Source: Aristolochia californica | Taxonomy: Eukaryota; Streptophyta; Magnoliopsida; Piperales; Aristolochiaceae | Direction of reading: 5' to 3' | NCBI GenBank assembly: GCA_029961685.1 | Contig: JARWKL010000012.1 | Coordinates: 13,941,727-14,005,726 of the forward strand | Length of the DNA stretch: 64,000 bases | Shown here: positions 12,970-25,398 of the stretch, one piece after another | Position numbering within the stretch: position 1 is the first letter of the stretch | Layout: every line of letters starts with the position of its first letter | Notes under the pieces: generated by a model | What the model was told of the DNA's origin: nothing | Databases searched by the model: none | What the model saw: the letters and a program-made list of their open reading frames with translations, nothing else | Translations under genes and position numbers: made by a program

Positions 12970-14123
12970 GTTTCAAGCTTGCATATCCATTTTTAAAACA
13001 CTTGAAGAAGAAATCTCTTTCTAGTAAAATTCCAAGCTATTACGGGTAACTAGTGGAATTTCCAAAACTTGGATAACAAAACTTTTGAGTTCATTTTTGG
13101 TGTGTCAATAAATTTTCTTTACTTACATTTGTTATTGTTTTAAATTTTTTCCAAACATAAACTCTAAAATTTTCATTTTGTTGTGATTTTTTTGCCTTTT
13201 TTTGTTTACGGGATGAAAGGAGAGAGAAAACTCAAAGTTTGATTTAAGAAAATAGTCTACATTTAAAATGGAGACGAACAATGCACAAATGTAGAGAGAG
13301 ATAATTCCAAATAGTGTCTGTAATTTTTAGGGAATTTAAGCTCTTTTTAGTTTTTATATCTCAGGTTTTGCAATCTTTGAGAAAAGGTGGAGGAAGGGTA
13401 TTTTTAACTGAGTGTTGACTCCCAATTCGTAAGTTGTTTCTTTCTAAAATATAGCCCGTTACGGCTGATAAATCACTTTACAATCATCTATGATTGTTAG
13501 GTAAGATTTTTGTCAACAAGCAAAATACTGGCTTGTTTTACTCGAGTAAATATCCCACCGCATATTCACTTGAGAATTTAATGAGCGTTTGTTATTCTCT
13601 TTAAAAGATTTGGATCCATAGGTCATTTGCATCTTTAACATGTTTCAAGCATGCATATCCATTTTTAAAACACGTGTAGAAGAAATCTCTTTCTTGTAAA
13701 ATTCCTTGCATTTAGGGTTGAACCACTGGAATTTCCCAAACTTCGAAAACAAAACTTTTGTGTTCATTTGTGGTGTGTGAATAAATTTCTAAACTTACAT
13801 TTGTTATTGTTTAAATTTTTTTCCATATATAAATTCTAAAATTTTCATGTTGTTGTGATCTATTTGCCTTTTTTGTTTACGGGATGAAGGGAGTGCGAAA
13901 ACTCAAAGTTTTGATTAAAGAAAAATGTGTACATCTAAAATGAAGATGCACAATGCAAAAATGTAGAGAGAGATAATTCCAACGAGTGTTTGTAATTTTT
14001 AGGTATTGTAAGATCTTTTTAGGTTTTATATCTCAGGTTTTACAATCGTTGGGAAAAGGGAAAAGGGGGATTTTTAACTGAGTGTTGACTCCCAATCCAT
14101 AACTTATTTCTTACAAAAATATT

Positions 14124-16765
14124 GCCCGTTACTCATGATAAATCATATTACAATCATCTATGATTTTTAGGTCAGCTTTTTGCAAACGGGCAAAATAATG
14201 GCTTGTTTGACTCGGGTAAATATCCCACCGCACGTTCACTTGAGAATTTAATGAGAGTTTGTTATTCTCTTTAAAAGCTTTGAATCAATAGGTCATTTTT
14301 AAAACAAGTGTAGAAGAAATCTTTTTCATGTAAAATTTCAAGCTATTAGAGTTGAACTAATGGAATTTTCCAAACTTGGATAACAAAAATTTTATGTTCA
14401 TTTGTGATGTGTGAATAAATTTTCTTTACTTACATTTTTTATTGTTTTAATTTTTTTCCATACATAAACTCTAATATTTTCATTTTGTTGTGATCAATTT
14501 GCCTTTTTTTGTTGACGGCATGAAGGGAGAACGAAAAATCAAACTTTTAATTTAAGAAAAAAGTGTACATCTAAAATGGATATGCAAAATGAAAAAATGT
14601 AGAGAGATATATTTTAAAAGAGTGTCTGTGATTTTTAAGGATTATAAGCTCTTTTAAGTTTTTAGTTCTCAGGTTTTGCAATCGTCGGGAAAAGGGGGAG
14701 GCAGGGGATTTTTATTTGAGTGTTGACTCCCAATCCGTAAGTCATTATATACAAAAATATAGCCCGTTACACATGAAAAATAACTTTACAATCACCTATG
14801 ATTTTTAGGTCAGCTTTTTGCAAACGGGCAAAATAATGGCTTTTTTGACTCGGATAAATATCCCACCGCATGTTCACTAAAGAATTTAATTAGTGTTTGT
14901 TTTTTTCTTTAAAAGCTTTGGATCCATAGGTCATTTGCATCTTTAACATGTTTCAAGCATGCATATCCACTTTTAAAACAAGTGTAGAAGAAATCTCTTT
15001 CTTGTAAAATTTCAAGCAGTTAGTGTTGAACTAGTGGAATTTCCCAAATTTAGATTTCAAAACTTTTGTGTTCATTTGTGGTGTGGGAATAAATTTTCTT
15101 TACTTACATTTTTTTATCGTTTTAAATTTTTTCCATACCTAAACTCTAAAATTTTCATTTTATGGTTATCTATTTGCCTGTTTTTTTTTACGGTATGAGA
15201 GGAGAGCGAAAACTCAAAATTTTGATTTAAGAAAAATGTGTACATCTAAAATGGAGATGCACAATGCACGGATTTAGAAAGAGAAAATTCCAAAGAGAGT
15301 CAGTAATTTTTTGGGATTGTATACTCTCTTTAGTTTTTATATCTCAGGTTATGCAATCGTCGGGAAAAGGGGGAGGCGGGGGATTTTTAACTGAGTGTTG
15401 ACTCCCTATCCATAAGTCATTTCTTACAAAAATATAGCTCGTTACACATGATAAATCACTTTACAGTTATCTATGATTGTTAGGTCAGCTTTTTGCAAAC
15501 GGGCAAAATAATGGCTTGTTTGACTCGGGTAAATTTCCCACCGCACGTTCACTTGAGAATTTAAGGAGCGTTTGTCATTCTCTTTAAAAGTTTTTGATGC
15601 ATAGGTCATTTGCATCTTTAACATGTTTCAAGCTTGCATATCCATTTTTAAAACACGTGTAGAAGAAATCTCTTTCTTGTAAAATTCCAAGCTATTAGGA
15701 TTGAACTAGTGGAATTTCCCTAACTTGGATAACAAAACTTTTGCGTTCATTTGTGGTGTGTGAATAAATTTTCTTAACTTACATTTGTTATTTTTTTTAT
15801 ATTTTTTTCAAACATAAACTCTAAAAGTTTAATTTTGTTGTGATATTTTTCCCTTTTTTTGTTTACGGGATGAAGGGAGAGAGAAGACTAAAAGTTTTGA
15901 TTTAAGAAAAAATGGTACATTTAAAATGGAGACGCATAATGCACAAATGTAGAGAGAGGTAATTCCAAAGAGTGTCTGTAATTTTTAGGGAATTTAATCT
16001 TTTTTTAGTTTTTATATCTCAGGTTTTGCAATCGTCGGGAAAAGGGGGAGGCGGGGTATTTTTAACTGAGTGTCATTTCTTACAAAAATATAGCCCGTTA
16101 CGGATGATAAATCACTTTACAATCATCCATGATTGTTAGGTAAGCTTTTTGTAAACGGGCAAAATAATGGCTTGTTTGACTTGGGTAAATATCCCACCGC
16201 ACGTTCACTAAAGAATTTAATGAACGTTTGTTTTTCTCTTTAAAAACTTTGGATCCATAGGTCATTTCATCTTTAACATGTTTCAAACATGCATATCCAT
16301 TTTTAAAACACGTGTAGAAGAAATCACATTCTTGTAAAATTCCTTGCAATTAGGGTTGAACTCCTGGAATTTCTCAAACTTGGAAATCCAAACTTTTGTG
16401 TTCATTTGTGGTGTGTGAATAAATTATTTATACTTACATTTGTTATTGTTTTAATTTTTTACCATACATAAACTCTAAAATTTTCATTTTGTTGTGATCT
16501 ATTTGCCTTTTTTAGTTTACGGGATGAAAGGACTGTGAAAACTCAAAGTTTTGATTAAAGAAAAAAGTGTACATCTAAAATGTAGATGCACAATGCACAA
16601 ATGTAGAGAGAGATAATTCCAAAGAGTGTTTGTAATTTTCAGGGATTGTAAGCTCTTTTTATTTTTTATATCTCAGGTTTTCCTATCGTCGGGAAAAGGG
16701 GGAGGCAGGTGATTTTTAACTGAGTATTGACTCCCAATCCGTAACTCATTTCTTACAAAAATATA
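14124..16765 (+). repeat. Array block 3: one full 1-2-3-4 tetramer
   Basis: Landmarks are at 14,282 (gaatca), 14,920, 15,595 (tgatgc) and 16,251, with classes 1, 2, 3 and 4 in order. The block is about 2,642 bp, shortened by a deletion of about 34 bp at 14,300 that removes the gcatctttaacatgtttcaa segment, and by about 20 bp lost near 16,073 in the gagtgttgactccc segment. It is one of the clearest examples of the four-class order. Confidence 0.78.
14291..14310 (+). other. Deletion junction (~34 bp lost)
   Basis: ggtcatttttaaaacaagtg joins the ggtcatttgc motif directly to atttttaaaac, removing the atctttaacatgtttcaagc segment. The shared cattt/catttt bases at both ends give microhomology. Confidence 0.82.
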
Positions 16766-19700
16766 GCCCGTTACTCATGATAAATCACATTACAATCATC
16801 TATGATTGTTAGGTCAACTTTTTGCAAACGGGCAAAATAGTGGCTTTTTTCACTCGGTTAAATCCACACGTTCACTAGAGAATTTAATGAGAGTTTGTTA
16901 TTCTCTTTAAAAGCTTTGGATCAATAGGTCATTTTCATCTTTAACATGTTTCAAGCATGCATATCCATTTTTTAAACACGTGTAGAAGAAATCTCTTTCT
17001 TGTAAAATTTCAAGCTATTAGGGTTGAACTAGCGGAATTTCCGAGACTTGGATAACAAAACTTTTGTGTTCATTTGTGGTGTGTGACTAAATTTTATTTA
17101 CTTAATTTTTTTATTTTTTTAAATTTTTTCCATACATAAACTCTAAAATTTTCATTCTATTGTTATCTGTATGCTTTTTTTTTTTTTTACGGTATGAAGG
17201 GAGAGCGAAAACTCAAAATTTTGATTTAAGAAAAAAGTGTACTTCTAAAATGGAGATGCACAATGCACAAATTTAGAAACAGATAATTCCAAAGAGTGTC
17301 TGTAATTTTAAGGGATTGTAAAATCTTTTCAGTTTTTATATCTCAGGTTTTGCAATCGTCAGGAAAAGGGGGAAGGGGGTGATTTTGAACTAAGCGTTGA
17401 CTCCCTATCCATAAGTCATTTCTTACAAAACTATAGCCCGTTACACATGATAAATCACTTTACAATCATCAATTGATTGTTAGGTCAGTGTTTTGCAAAC
17501 GGGCAAAATAATGGCTTGTTTGACTTGGGTAAATATACCACCGCACGATCACTTGAGAATTTATTGAGCGTTTGTTATTCTCTTTAAAAGATTTGGATCC
17601 AGAGATCATTTGCATCTTTAACATGTTTCAAGCTTGCCTATCAATTTTTAAAACCCGTGTAGAAGAAATCTCTTTCTTGTAAAATTCCAAGCTATTAGGG
17701 TTGAATTAGTGAAATTTCCCAAACTTGGAAAACAAAAATTTTGTGCTCATTTGTGGTGTGTGATTAAAATTTCTAAACTTACATTTTTTATTATTTTTTT
17801 TCCATACATAAACTCTAAAATTTTCATTTTGTTGTGATCTATTCGCCTTTTGTTGATCACGGGATGAAGCGAGTGCAAAAACTCAAAGCTTTGTTTAAAG
17901 AAAAAAGTGTACATCTAAAATGGAGAAGCACAATGCACAAATGTAGATTGAGATAATTCCAAAGAGTGTTTGTAATTTTTAGGGATTGTAAAATCTTTTT
18001 AGTTTTTATATCTCAAGTTTTGCAATCGTCTGGAAAAGGGGGAGGCGCGGGATTTTTAACTGAGAGTTGACTCCCAATCCGTAACTCATTTCTAACAAAA
18101 ATATAGCCCGTTACTCGTGACAAATCACATTACAATCATCTCTGATTGTTTGGTCAGCTTTTTGCAAACGGGCAAAATAATGGCTTGTTTGACTCAGGTA
18201 AATATCCCACCGCACGTTCACTAGAGAATTTAATGAGAGTTTGTTATTCTCTTTAAAATCTTTAGATCAATAGGTCATTTGCATCTTTAACATATTTCAA
18301 GCATGCATTTCCATTTTAAAAATATGTGTAGACGAAATCTCTTTCTTGTAAAATTTTAAGCTATTAGGGTTGAACTAGTGGAATTTCCCAAACTTGGATA
18401 ACAAAAATTGTGTTCATTTGTGGTGTGTGAATAAATTTTCTTTACTTACATTTGATATTGTTTTAATTTTTTTCCATCCATAAACTCTAATATTTTCATT
18501 TTGTTGTGATCTATTCGCCTTTTTTTGTTTACGACATGAAGGGAGAACGAAAACTCAAAGTTTTGATTTAAGAAAAAACTGTACATCTAAAATGGAGATG
18601 CACAATGCACAAATTTAGAAAGAGATAATTCGAAAGAGTGTCTGTATTTTTTAGGGAATGTAAACTCTTTTTAGTTTTTATATCTCAGGTTTTGCAATTG
18701 TCGGGAAAAAGGGGAGGCGGGGGATTTTTAACTAAGTGTTGACTCCCTATCCGTAAGTCATTTGTTACAAAAATATCGCCTGTTACACATGATAAATCAC
18801 TTTACAATCATCTATGACTGTTAGGTCAGCTTTTTGCAAACGGGCAAAATAATGGCTTGTTTGACTCCGGTAAATATCCCACCGCACGTTCACTTGAGAA
18901 TTTAATGAGCGTTGGTTATTCTCTTTAGAAGCTTTGGATCAATAGGTAATTTCATCTCTAACATGTTTCAACCTTGCATATCCAATTTTAAAATACATGT
19001 AGAAGAAATCTCTTTCTTGTAAAATTCCAAGCTATAAGGGTTGAACTAGTGGAATTTCCCAAACTTGGATAACAAAAATTTTGTGTTCATTTATCGTCTG
19101 TAAATAAATTTTCTTTTCTTAAATTTCTTATTGTTTTAAATTTTTTCTATACATTAACTCTAAAATTTTTATTTTGTTGTGATCTATTTGCCTTTTTTGT
19201 TTACGGGATGAAGGGAGATAGAAAACTCAAAGTTTTGATTCAAGAAAAAAGTGTACATTTAAAATGGAGACGTACAATGCACAAATGTAGAGAGAGATAA
19301 TTCCAAAGGGTGTCTATAATTTTTAGGGAATTTGAGCTCTTTTTAGTTTTTATATCTCAGGTTTTGAAATCGTCAGGAAAATGGGGAGGCCGGGTATGTT
19401 TAACTGAGTGTTGACTCCCAATCCGTAAGTCATTTCTTACAAAAATATAGCCCGTTATGGCTGATAAATCACTTTACAATCATCTATGATTGTTAGGCAA
19501 GCTTTTTCTAAACGGTCAAAATAATGGCTTGGTTGACACGGGTAAATATCTCACCGCACGTTGACTTGAGAGTTTAATGAGCGTTTGTTATTCTCTTTAA
19601 AAGCTTTGGATCCATAGGTCATTTGAATCTTTAACATGTTTCAAGCATGCATATCCATTTTTAAAACAGGTGTAGAAGAAATTTCTTTCTTGTTAAATTC

Positions 19701-19842
19701 CTTGCAATTAGGGTGGAACTACTGGAATTTCCCATACTTGGAAAACAAAACTTTTGGGTTCATTTGTGGTGTGTGAATAAATTTTCTATACTTACATTTG
19801 TTATTGTTTTAATTTTTTCCATACATAAATGAGAAAATTTTC
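16766..19842 (+). repeat. Array block 4: hybrid dimer and trimer forms
   Basis: Landmarks are at 16,918, 17,595, 18,264 (agatca), 18,936 and 19,608. Classes are 1/2, 3/4, 1/2, 3 and 4 (switching to class 3 near 19,860). The 1/2-3/4 pair is a dimeric form of the same cycle: all four class segments are present in order but packed into two monomers. The 17,595 unit begins as class 3 (cacatgataaatcac) and has a class 4-like tail (gcgagtgcaaaaac, gtttaaag). Confidence 0.68.
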
Positions 19843-22495
19843 ATTTTGTTGTGATCTACTTGCCTTTTTTTTTACGGGATGAAGGGAGAGAGAAAACTCA
19901 AAGTTTTGATTTAAAAAAAAAGTGTACATTTAAAATGGAGACACACAATGCACAAATGTAGAGAGAGATAATTCCAAAGAGTGTCTGTAATTTTTAGGGA
20001 ATTTAAGCTCTTTTTAGTTTTTATATCTCAGGTTTTGCAATCATCGGGAAAAGGGGGAGACCGGGTATTTTTAACTGAGTGTTGACTCCTAATCCGTAAG
20101 TCGTTTCTTACAAAAATATAGCCCGTTATGGATGATAAATCACTTTACAATCATCTATGATTTTTTGGTAAGCTTTTTGTAAACGGGTAAAACAATGGCT
20201 TGTTTGACTCGGGTAAATATCCCACCGCACATTCACTAGGGAATTTAATGAGAGTTTATTATTCTCTTTAAAAGCAATGGATATATAGGTTATTTGAATC
20301 TTTAACATGTTTCAAACATGCATTTCCAATTTTAAGACACGTGTAGAAGAAATCTCTTTCTTGTAAAATTTCAAGCTATTAGGGTTGAACTAGTGGAATT
20401 TCCCAAACTTGGATAACAAAAATTTTGTGTTCATTTTTGGTGTGTGAATAAATTTTCTTTACTTACATTTTTTATTGTTTTAATTTTTTTCCATCCATAA
20501 ACTCTAATATTTTCATTTTGTTGTGATCTATTTGCCTTTTTTTGTTTACGGCATGAAGCGAGAACGAAAACTCAAAGTTTTGATTTAAGAAAAAAGTGTA
20601 CATCTAAAATGGAGATGCACAATGCACAAATGTAGAGAGATAGAATTCCAAACAGTGTCTGTGATTTTTAAGGATTGTAAGCTCTTTTCAGTTTTTAGTT
20701 TTCTGGTTTTGCGATCGTCGGGAATAGGGGGAGGCGGGGGATTTTTATTTGAGTGTTGATTCCGATTCCGTAAGTCATTTCTTAAAAAAATATAGACCGT
20801 TACGCATGAAAAATCACTTTACAATCATCTATGATTGTTAGGTCAGCTTTTTGCAAACGGGCAAAATAATGGCTTGTTTGACTCGGGTAAATATCCCACC
20901 GCACGTTCACTTCAGAACTTAATGAGCATTTTTTTTTTAAAGCTTTGCATCCATAGGTCATTTGCATCTTTAACATGTTGCAAGCATGCATATCCATTTT
21001 AAAAACACGTGTAGAAGAAATCTCTTTGTTGTAAAATTCCATGCTAATAGGGTTGAACTAGTGGAATTTCTCCAACTTGGATAACAAAACTTTTGTGTTC
21101 ATTTGTGGTGGGTGTATAAATTTTATTTACTTACATTGTTTATTGTTTTAAATTTTTTCCCTGCATAAACTCTAAAATTTTCATTTTGTTGTTATCTATT
21201 TGCCTTTTTTTTTTACGGTATGCAAGGAGAGCGAAAACTAAAAATTTTGATTTAATTAAAAAGCGTACATCTAAAATGGAGATGAAAAATACACAAATTT
21301 GGAAAGAGATTATTCCAAAGAGTGTCTGTATTTTTTAGGGATTGTAAGCTCTTTTTAGATTTTATATCTCAGGTTTTGCGATCGTCGGAAAAAGGGGGAG
21401 GAAGGGGATTTTTAATTGAGTGTTGACTTCTTATGCATAAGTCATTTCTTACAAAAATATAGTCCATTACACATGGTCAATCACTTTACAATCATCTGTG
21501 ATTGTTACGTCAGTTTTTTGCAAACGGGCAAAATAATGGCTTGTTTGACTCAGGTAAATATCTCACCGCACGTTCACTTGCGAATTTAATGAGCGTTTGT
21601 TATTCTCTTTAAAAGCTGAGGATCCATAGGTCATTTGCATCTTTAACATGTTTCAAGCTTGCATATCCAGTTTTGAAACACGTGTAGAAGAAATCTCTTT
21701 CTTGTAAAATTCCAAGCTATTAGAGTTGACTAGTGGAATTTCCCAAACTTGGGTAACAAAACTTTTGTGTTCATTTGTGGTTTGTGAATGAATTTTCTAT
21801 AATTACATTTTTTATTGTTTAATAATTTTTTTCCATACATAAACTCTAAAATTTTCATTTTGTTTTGATCTATTTGCCTTTTTTTGTTTATGGGATGAAG
21901 GGAGAGAGAAAACTCAAAGTTTTGATTTGAGAAAAAAGTAAACATTTAAAAAGGAGACGCACAATGCAAAAATGTAGAGAGAGAAAATTCCAAAGAGTGT
22001 CTGTAATTTTTAGGGAATTTAAGCTCTTTTTAGTTTTTATATCTCAGGTTTTGCATTCGTCGGGAAAAGGGGGAGGCGGGGTATTTTTAACTGAGTGTTG
22101 ACTCCAAATCCGTAAGTCATTTCTTACAACAATATAGTCCGTTACGGCTGATAAATCACTTTACAATCATCTATGATTTTTAGGTAAGCTTTTTGTAAAC
22201 GGGCAAAACAATGGTTTGTTTGACTCTGGTAAATATCCCACCGCAGATTCACTGGGGAATTTAATGAGAGTTTGTTATTCTCTTCAAAAGCTTTGGATCA
22301 ATAGGTCATTTGTATCTTTAAAATGTTTCAAGCATGCATTTCCATTTTTAAAACACTTGTACAAGAAATCTATTTCCTGTAAAATTTAAAATTATTAGAG
22401 TTGAACTAGTGGAATTTCCCAAACTTGGGTAACAAAAATTTTGTGCTCATTTATGCTGTGTGAAAAAATTTTCTTTACTTACATTTTCTATTGTT
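19843..22495 (+). repeat. Recent segmental duplication, copy A
   Basis: This block of about 2.65 kb recurs at 29,057-31,710 with a constant offset of 9,215 bp (9,214 before an A-run length difference near 19,921). By eye there are only about twenty mismatches, roughly 99% identity, far closer than neighbouring monomers are to each other. It carries private variants shared only by the two copies: agcaatggatatataggtt at 20,273, caaacatgcatttccaattt near 20,310, ggtatgcaaggagagcg near 21,220 and agctgaggatcc at 21,614. Landmarks are at 20,279, 20,947, 21,620 and 22,295 (classes 4/1, 2, 3, 4/1). Confidence 0.9.
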
Positions 22496-22735
22496 GCTAT
22501 CTATTTGCCTTTTTTTATTTACGAGATGAAGGTAGTGCGAAAACTCAAAGTTTTGATTAAAGAAAAAAGTGAACATCTAAAATGGAGATACATAATGCAC
22601 AAATGTAGAGAGACATAATTCCAAGGAGTTTTTTAAATTTTTAGGGATTGTAAGATCTTTTTAGTTTTTATATCTCAGGTTTTGCAATTTTCGGGAAAAG
22701 GGTGAGGCGGGGGCTTTAAAAATATAGCCCGTTAC
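22485..22735 (+). other. Monomer with two internal deletions
   Basis: Near 22,495 attgttgctatctatttgcc lacks the ccatacataaactctaaaa segment. Near 22,717 ggggctttaaaaatatagccc lacks the atttttaactgagtgttgac segment. Together they reduce landmark spacing to 590 bp. The first coincides with the right edge of duplication copy A, so the duplication boundary and the deletion may be one event. Confidence 0.8.
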
Positions 22736-25398
22736 TCATGATAAATCACATTACAATCATCTATGATTGTTAGGTCAGCTTTTTGCAAACGGGCAAAATA
22801 ATGGCTTGTTTGACTCGGGTAAATATCCCACCGCACGGTCACTAGAGAATTTAATGAGAGTTTGTTATTCTCTTTAAAAGCTTTGGATTAATAGGTCATT
22901 TGCATCTTTAACATGTTTCAAGTATGCATATCCATTTTTAAAACACGTGTAGAAGAAATCTCTTTCTTGTAAAATTTCAAACTATTAGGGTTGAACTAGT
23001 GGAATTTTCCAAACTTGGATAACAAAAATTTTGTGTTCATTTGTGGTGTGTGAATAAATTTTCTTTACTTACATTTGTTAGTGTGTTAATTTTTTTCCAT
23101 ACATAAACTCTAATATTTTCATTTTGTGGTTATCTATTTGCCTTTTTTTTTTACGGTATGAAGGGAGAACGAAAACTCAAAGTTTTGATTTAATAAAAAA
23201 GTGTACATCTAAAATGGAGATGCACAATGCACAAATGTAGAGAGATATATTTACAAAGTGTGTCTGTGATTTTTAAGGATTGTAAGTCTTTTCAGTTTTT
23301 AGTTCTCAGGTTTTGCAATCGTTGGGACAAGGGAGAGGCGGGGGATTTTTTTTTGAGTGTTGACTCCCAATCCCTAAGTCATTTTTTACAAAAGTATAGT
23401 CTGTTACGCATGAAAAATCACTTTCAATCATCTATGAATGTTAGGTCATCTTTTTGAAAACGGGGAAAATAAAGGCTTGTTTTACACGAGTAAATATCCC
23501 ACCGCACGTTCACTTAAGAATTTGATGAGCGTTTGTTTTTTTCTATGATAGCTTTGGATCCATAGGTCGTTTTCATCTTTAACATGTTTCAAGCATGCAT
23601 ATCCATTTTTAAAACACGTGTAGAAGAAATCTTTCTTGTAAAATTCCAAGCTATTAGGGTTTAACTAGTGGAATTTTCCAAAGTCTGATAACAAAACTTT
23701 TATGTTCATTTGTGGTGTGTGAATAATTTTTTTACTTAAATTTTTATTGTTTTAAATTTTTTCCATACATAAACTCTAAAATTTTCATTTTTTTGTTATC
23801 TATTTTCTATATTTTTTTACTGTATGAAGGGTGAGTGAGAATTCAAAATTTTTATTTAAGAAAAAAATGTACATCTAAAATCGTAATGCACAATGCACAA
23901 ATTTAGAAAGAGATAATTCCAGAGAGTGTCTGTAATTTTTAGGGATTGTGATTGTCTTTTTAGTTTTTATATCTCAGGTTTTGCAATCGTCAAGAAAAGG
24001 GGGAGGCGGGGGATTTTTAACTGAGTGTTGACTCCCTATCCATAAGTTATTTCTTACAAAAATATAGCCCGTTACACATGATAAATCACTTTAAAATTCA
24101 TCTATGATTGTTAGGTCAACTTTTTGCAAACGGGCAAAATAATGGCTTGTTTGACTCGGGTAAAAATCCCCCTGCACGTTCACTTGAGAATTTATGAGCG
24201 TTTGTTATTCTCTTTAAAAGCTTTGGATCCATAGGTCATTTGCATCTTTAACATGTTTCAAGCTTGCATATCCATTTTTAAAACACGTGTAGAAGTAATC
24301 TCTTTCTTGTAAAATTCTCAGCTATTAGGGTTGAACTAGTGGAATTTCCCAAACTTGGATAACGAAACTTTTGTGTTCATTTGTGGTGAGTAAATAAATT
24401 TTCTTTAATTACATTTGTTATTGTTTTAAATTTTTTCCACACATAAACTCTAAAATTTTCATTTTGTTGTCATCTATTTGCCTTTTTTGTTTAAGGGATG
24501 AAGGGAGAGAGAAAACTCAAAATTTCGATTTAAGAAAAAACTGTACATTTAAAATGGAGATGCTCAATTCACAAATGTAGAGAGAGATAATTCCAAAGAG
24601 TGTCTATAATTTTTATGGAATTTAAGCTCTTTTTAGTTTTTATATCTCAGGTTTTGCAATCGTCGAGAAAAGGGGGAGGCAGGGTATTTTTAACTGAGTG
24701 TTAACTCCCAATCCGTAAGTCATTTCTTACAAAAAATGTAGCCCGTTACGGCTGATAAATCACTTTATAATCATCTATGATTGTTAGGTAAGTTTTTATT
24801 AAACAGGCAAAATTTTAGACTCAGGTAAATAACCCACAACACGTTCACTTGAGAATTTAATGAGCATTTGTTATTCTCTTTAAAAGCGTTGGATTCATAA
24901 GTCATTTGCATCTTTAACATGTTTCAAGAATGCATATCCATTTTTAAAACACTTGTAGAAGGAATCTCTTTCTTGTAAAATTCCTTGCAATTAGGGTTGA
25001 ACAAATGGAATTTCCCAAACTTGGAAAACAAAACTTTTGTGTTCATTTTGGTGTGTGAATAAAATTTCTATTCTTACATTTGTTATTTTTTTAATTTTTT
25101 TCCAAACATAAACTGTAAAATTTTCATTTTGTTGTGATCTATTTGCCTTTTTTTGTTTACAGGATGAAGGGAGTGCAAAAACTCAAAGTTTTGATTAAAG
25201 AAAAAAAAGTACATCTAAAATGGAGATGCACAATGCACAAATGTAGAGAGAGATAATTCCAAAGAATGTTTGTAATTTTTAGAGATTCTAAGATCATTTT
25301 AGTTTTTATATCTCAAGTTTTACTATTGTCGGGAAAAGGGGAGGATTTTTAACTGAGTGTTGACTCCCAATCCATAACTCATTTCTTACAAAAATATA
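22727..25398 (+). repeat. Representative 1-2-3-4 tetramer higher-order repeat
   Basis: Landmarks are at 22,885 (ggatta), 23,556, 24,225 and 24,891 (ggattc), followed by the next class 1 at 25,557; the period is 2,672 bp. Class 1 has ctcatgataaatcac, cactagag and a ttttttttgagtg end. Class 2 has cgcatgaaaaatcac, cacttaag and aaatttagaaagag. Class 3 has cacatgataaatcac and aagcttgcat. Class 4 has cggctgataaatcac, ttccttgcaatt, gggagtgc and gattaaag. It is the best single reference for the multimer in this window. Confidence 0.8.

Larger units (their letters stand above)
8091..14123 (+). repeat. Array block 2: trimeric higher-order repeat (~2,015 bp)
   Basis: Landmarks are at 8,239, 8,913, 9,576, 10,246, 10,919, 11,592, 12,267, 12,940 and 13,612. 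Classes read 1/2-3-4, then 1-2/3-4, then 1/2-3-4. Distances between successive class 1 fronts are 2,007, 2,021 and 2,015 bp. Each trimer looks like a tetramer that lost one unit by fusion of two neighbours, because the hybrid has one class at the front and the next class in the tail. For example, the 12,267 unit has a class 1 front but an aaatttagaaagac tail like class 2. Confidence 0.72.

Noticed and set aside
17170..17190. Poly-T runs such as that near 17,180 as terminators
   Set aside because: T runs are part of every unit's middle segment and vary in length between copies; there is no paired stem or upstream gene.
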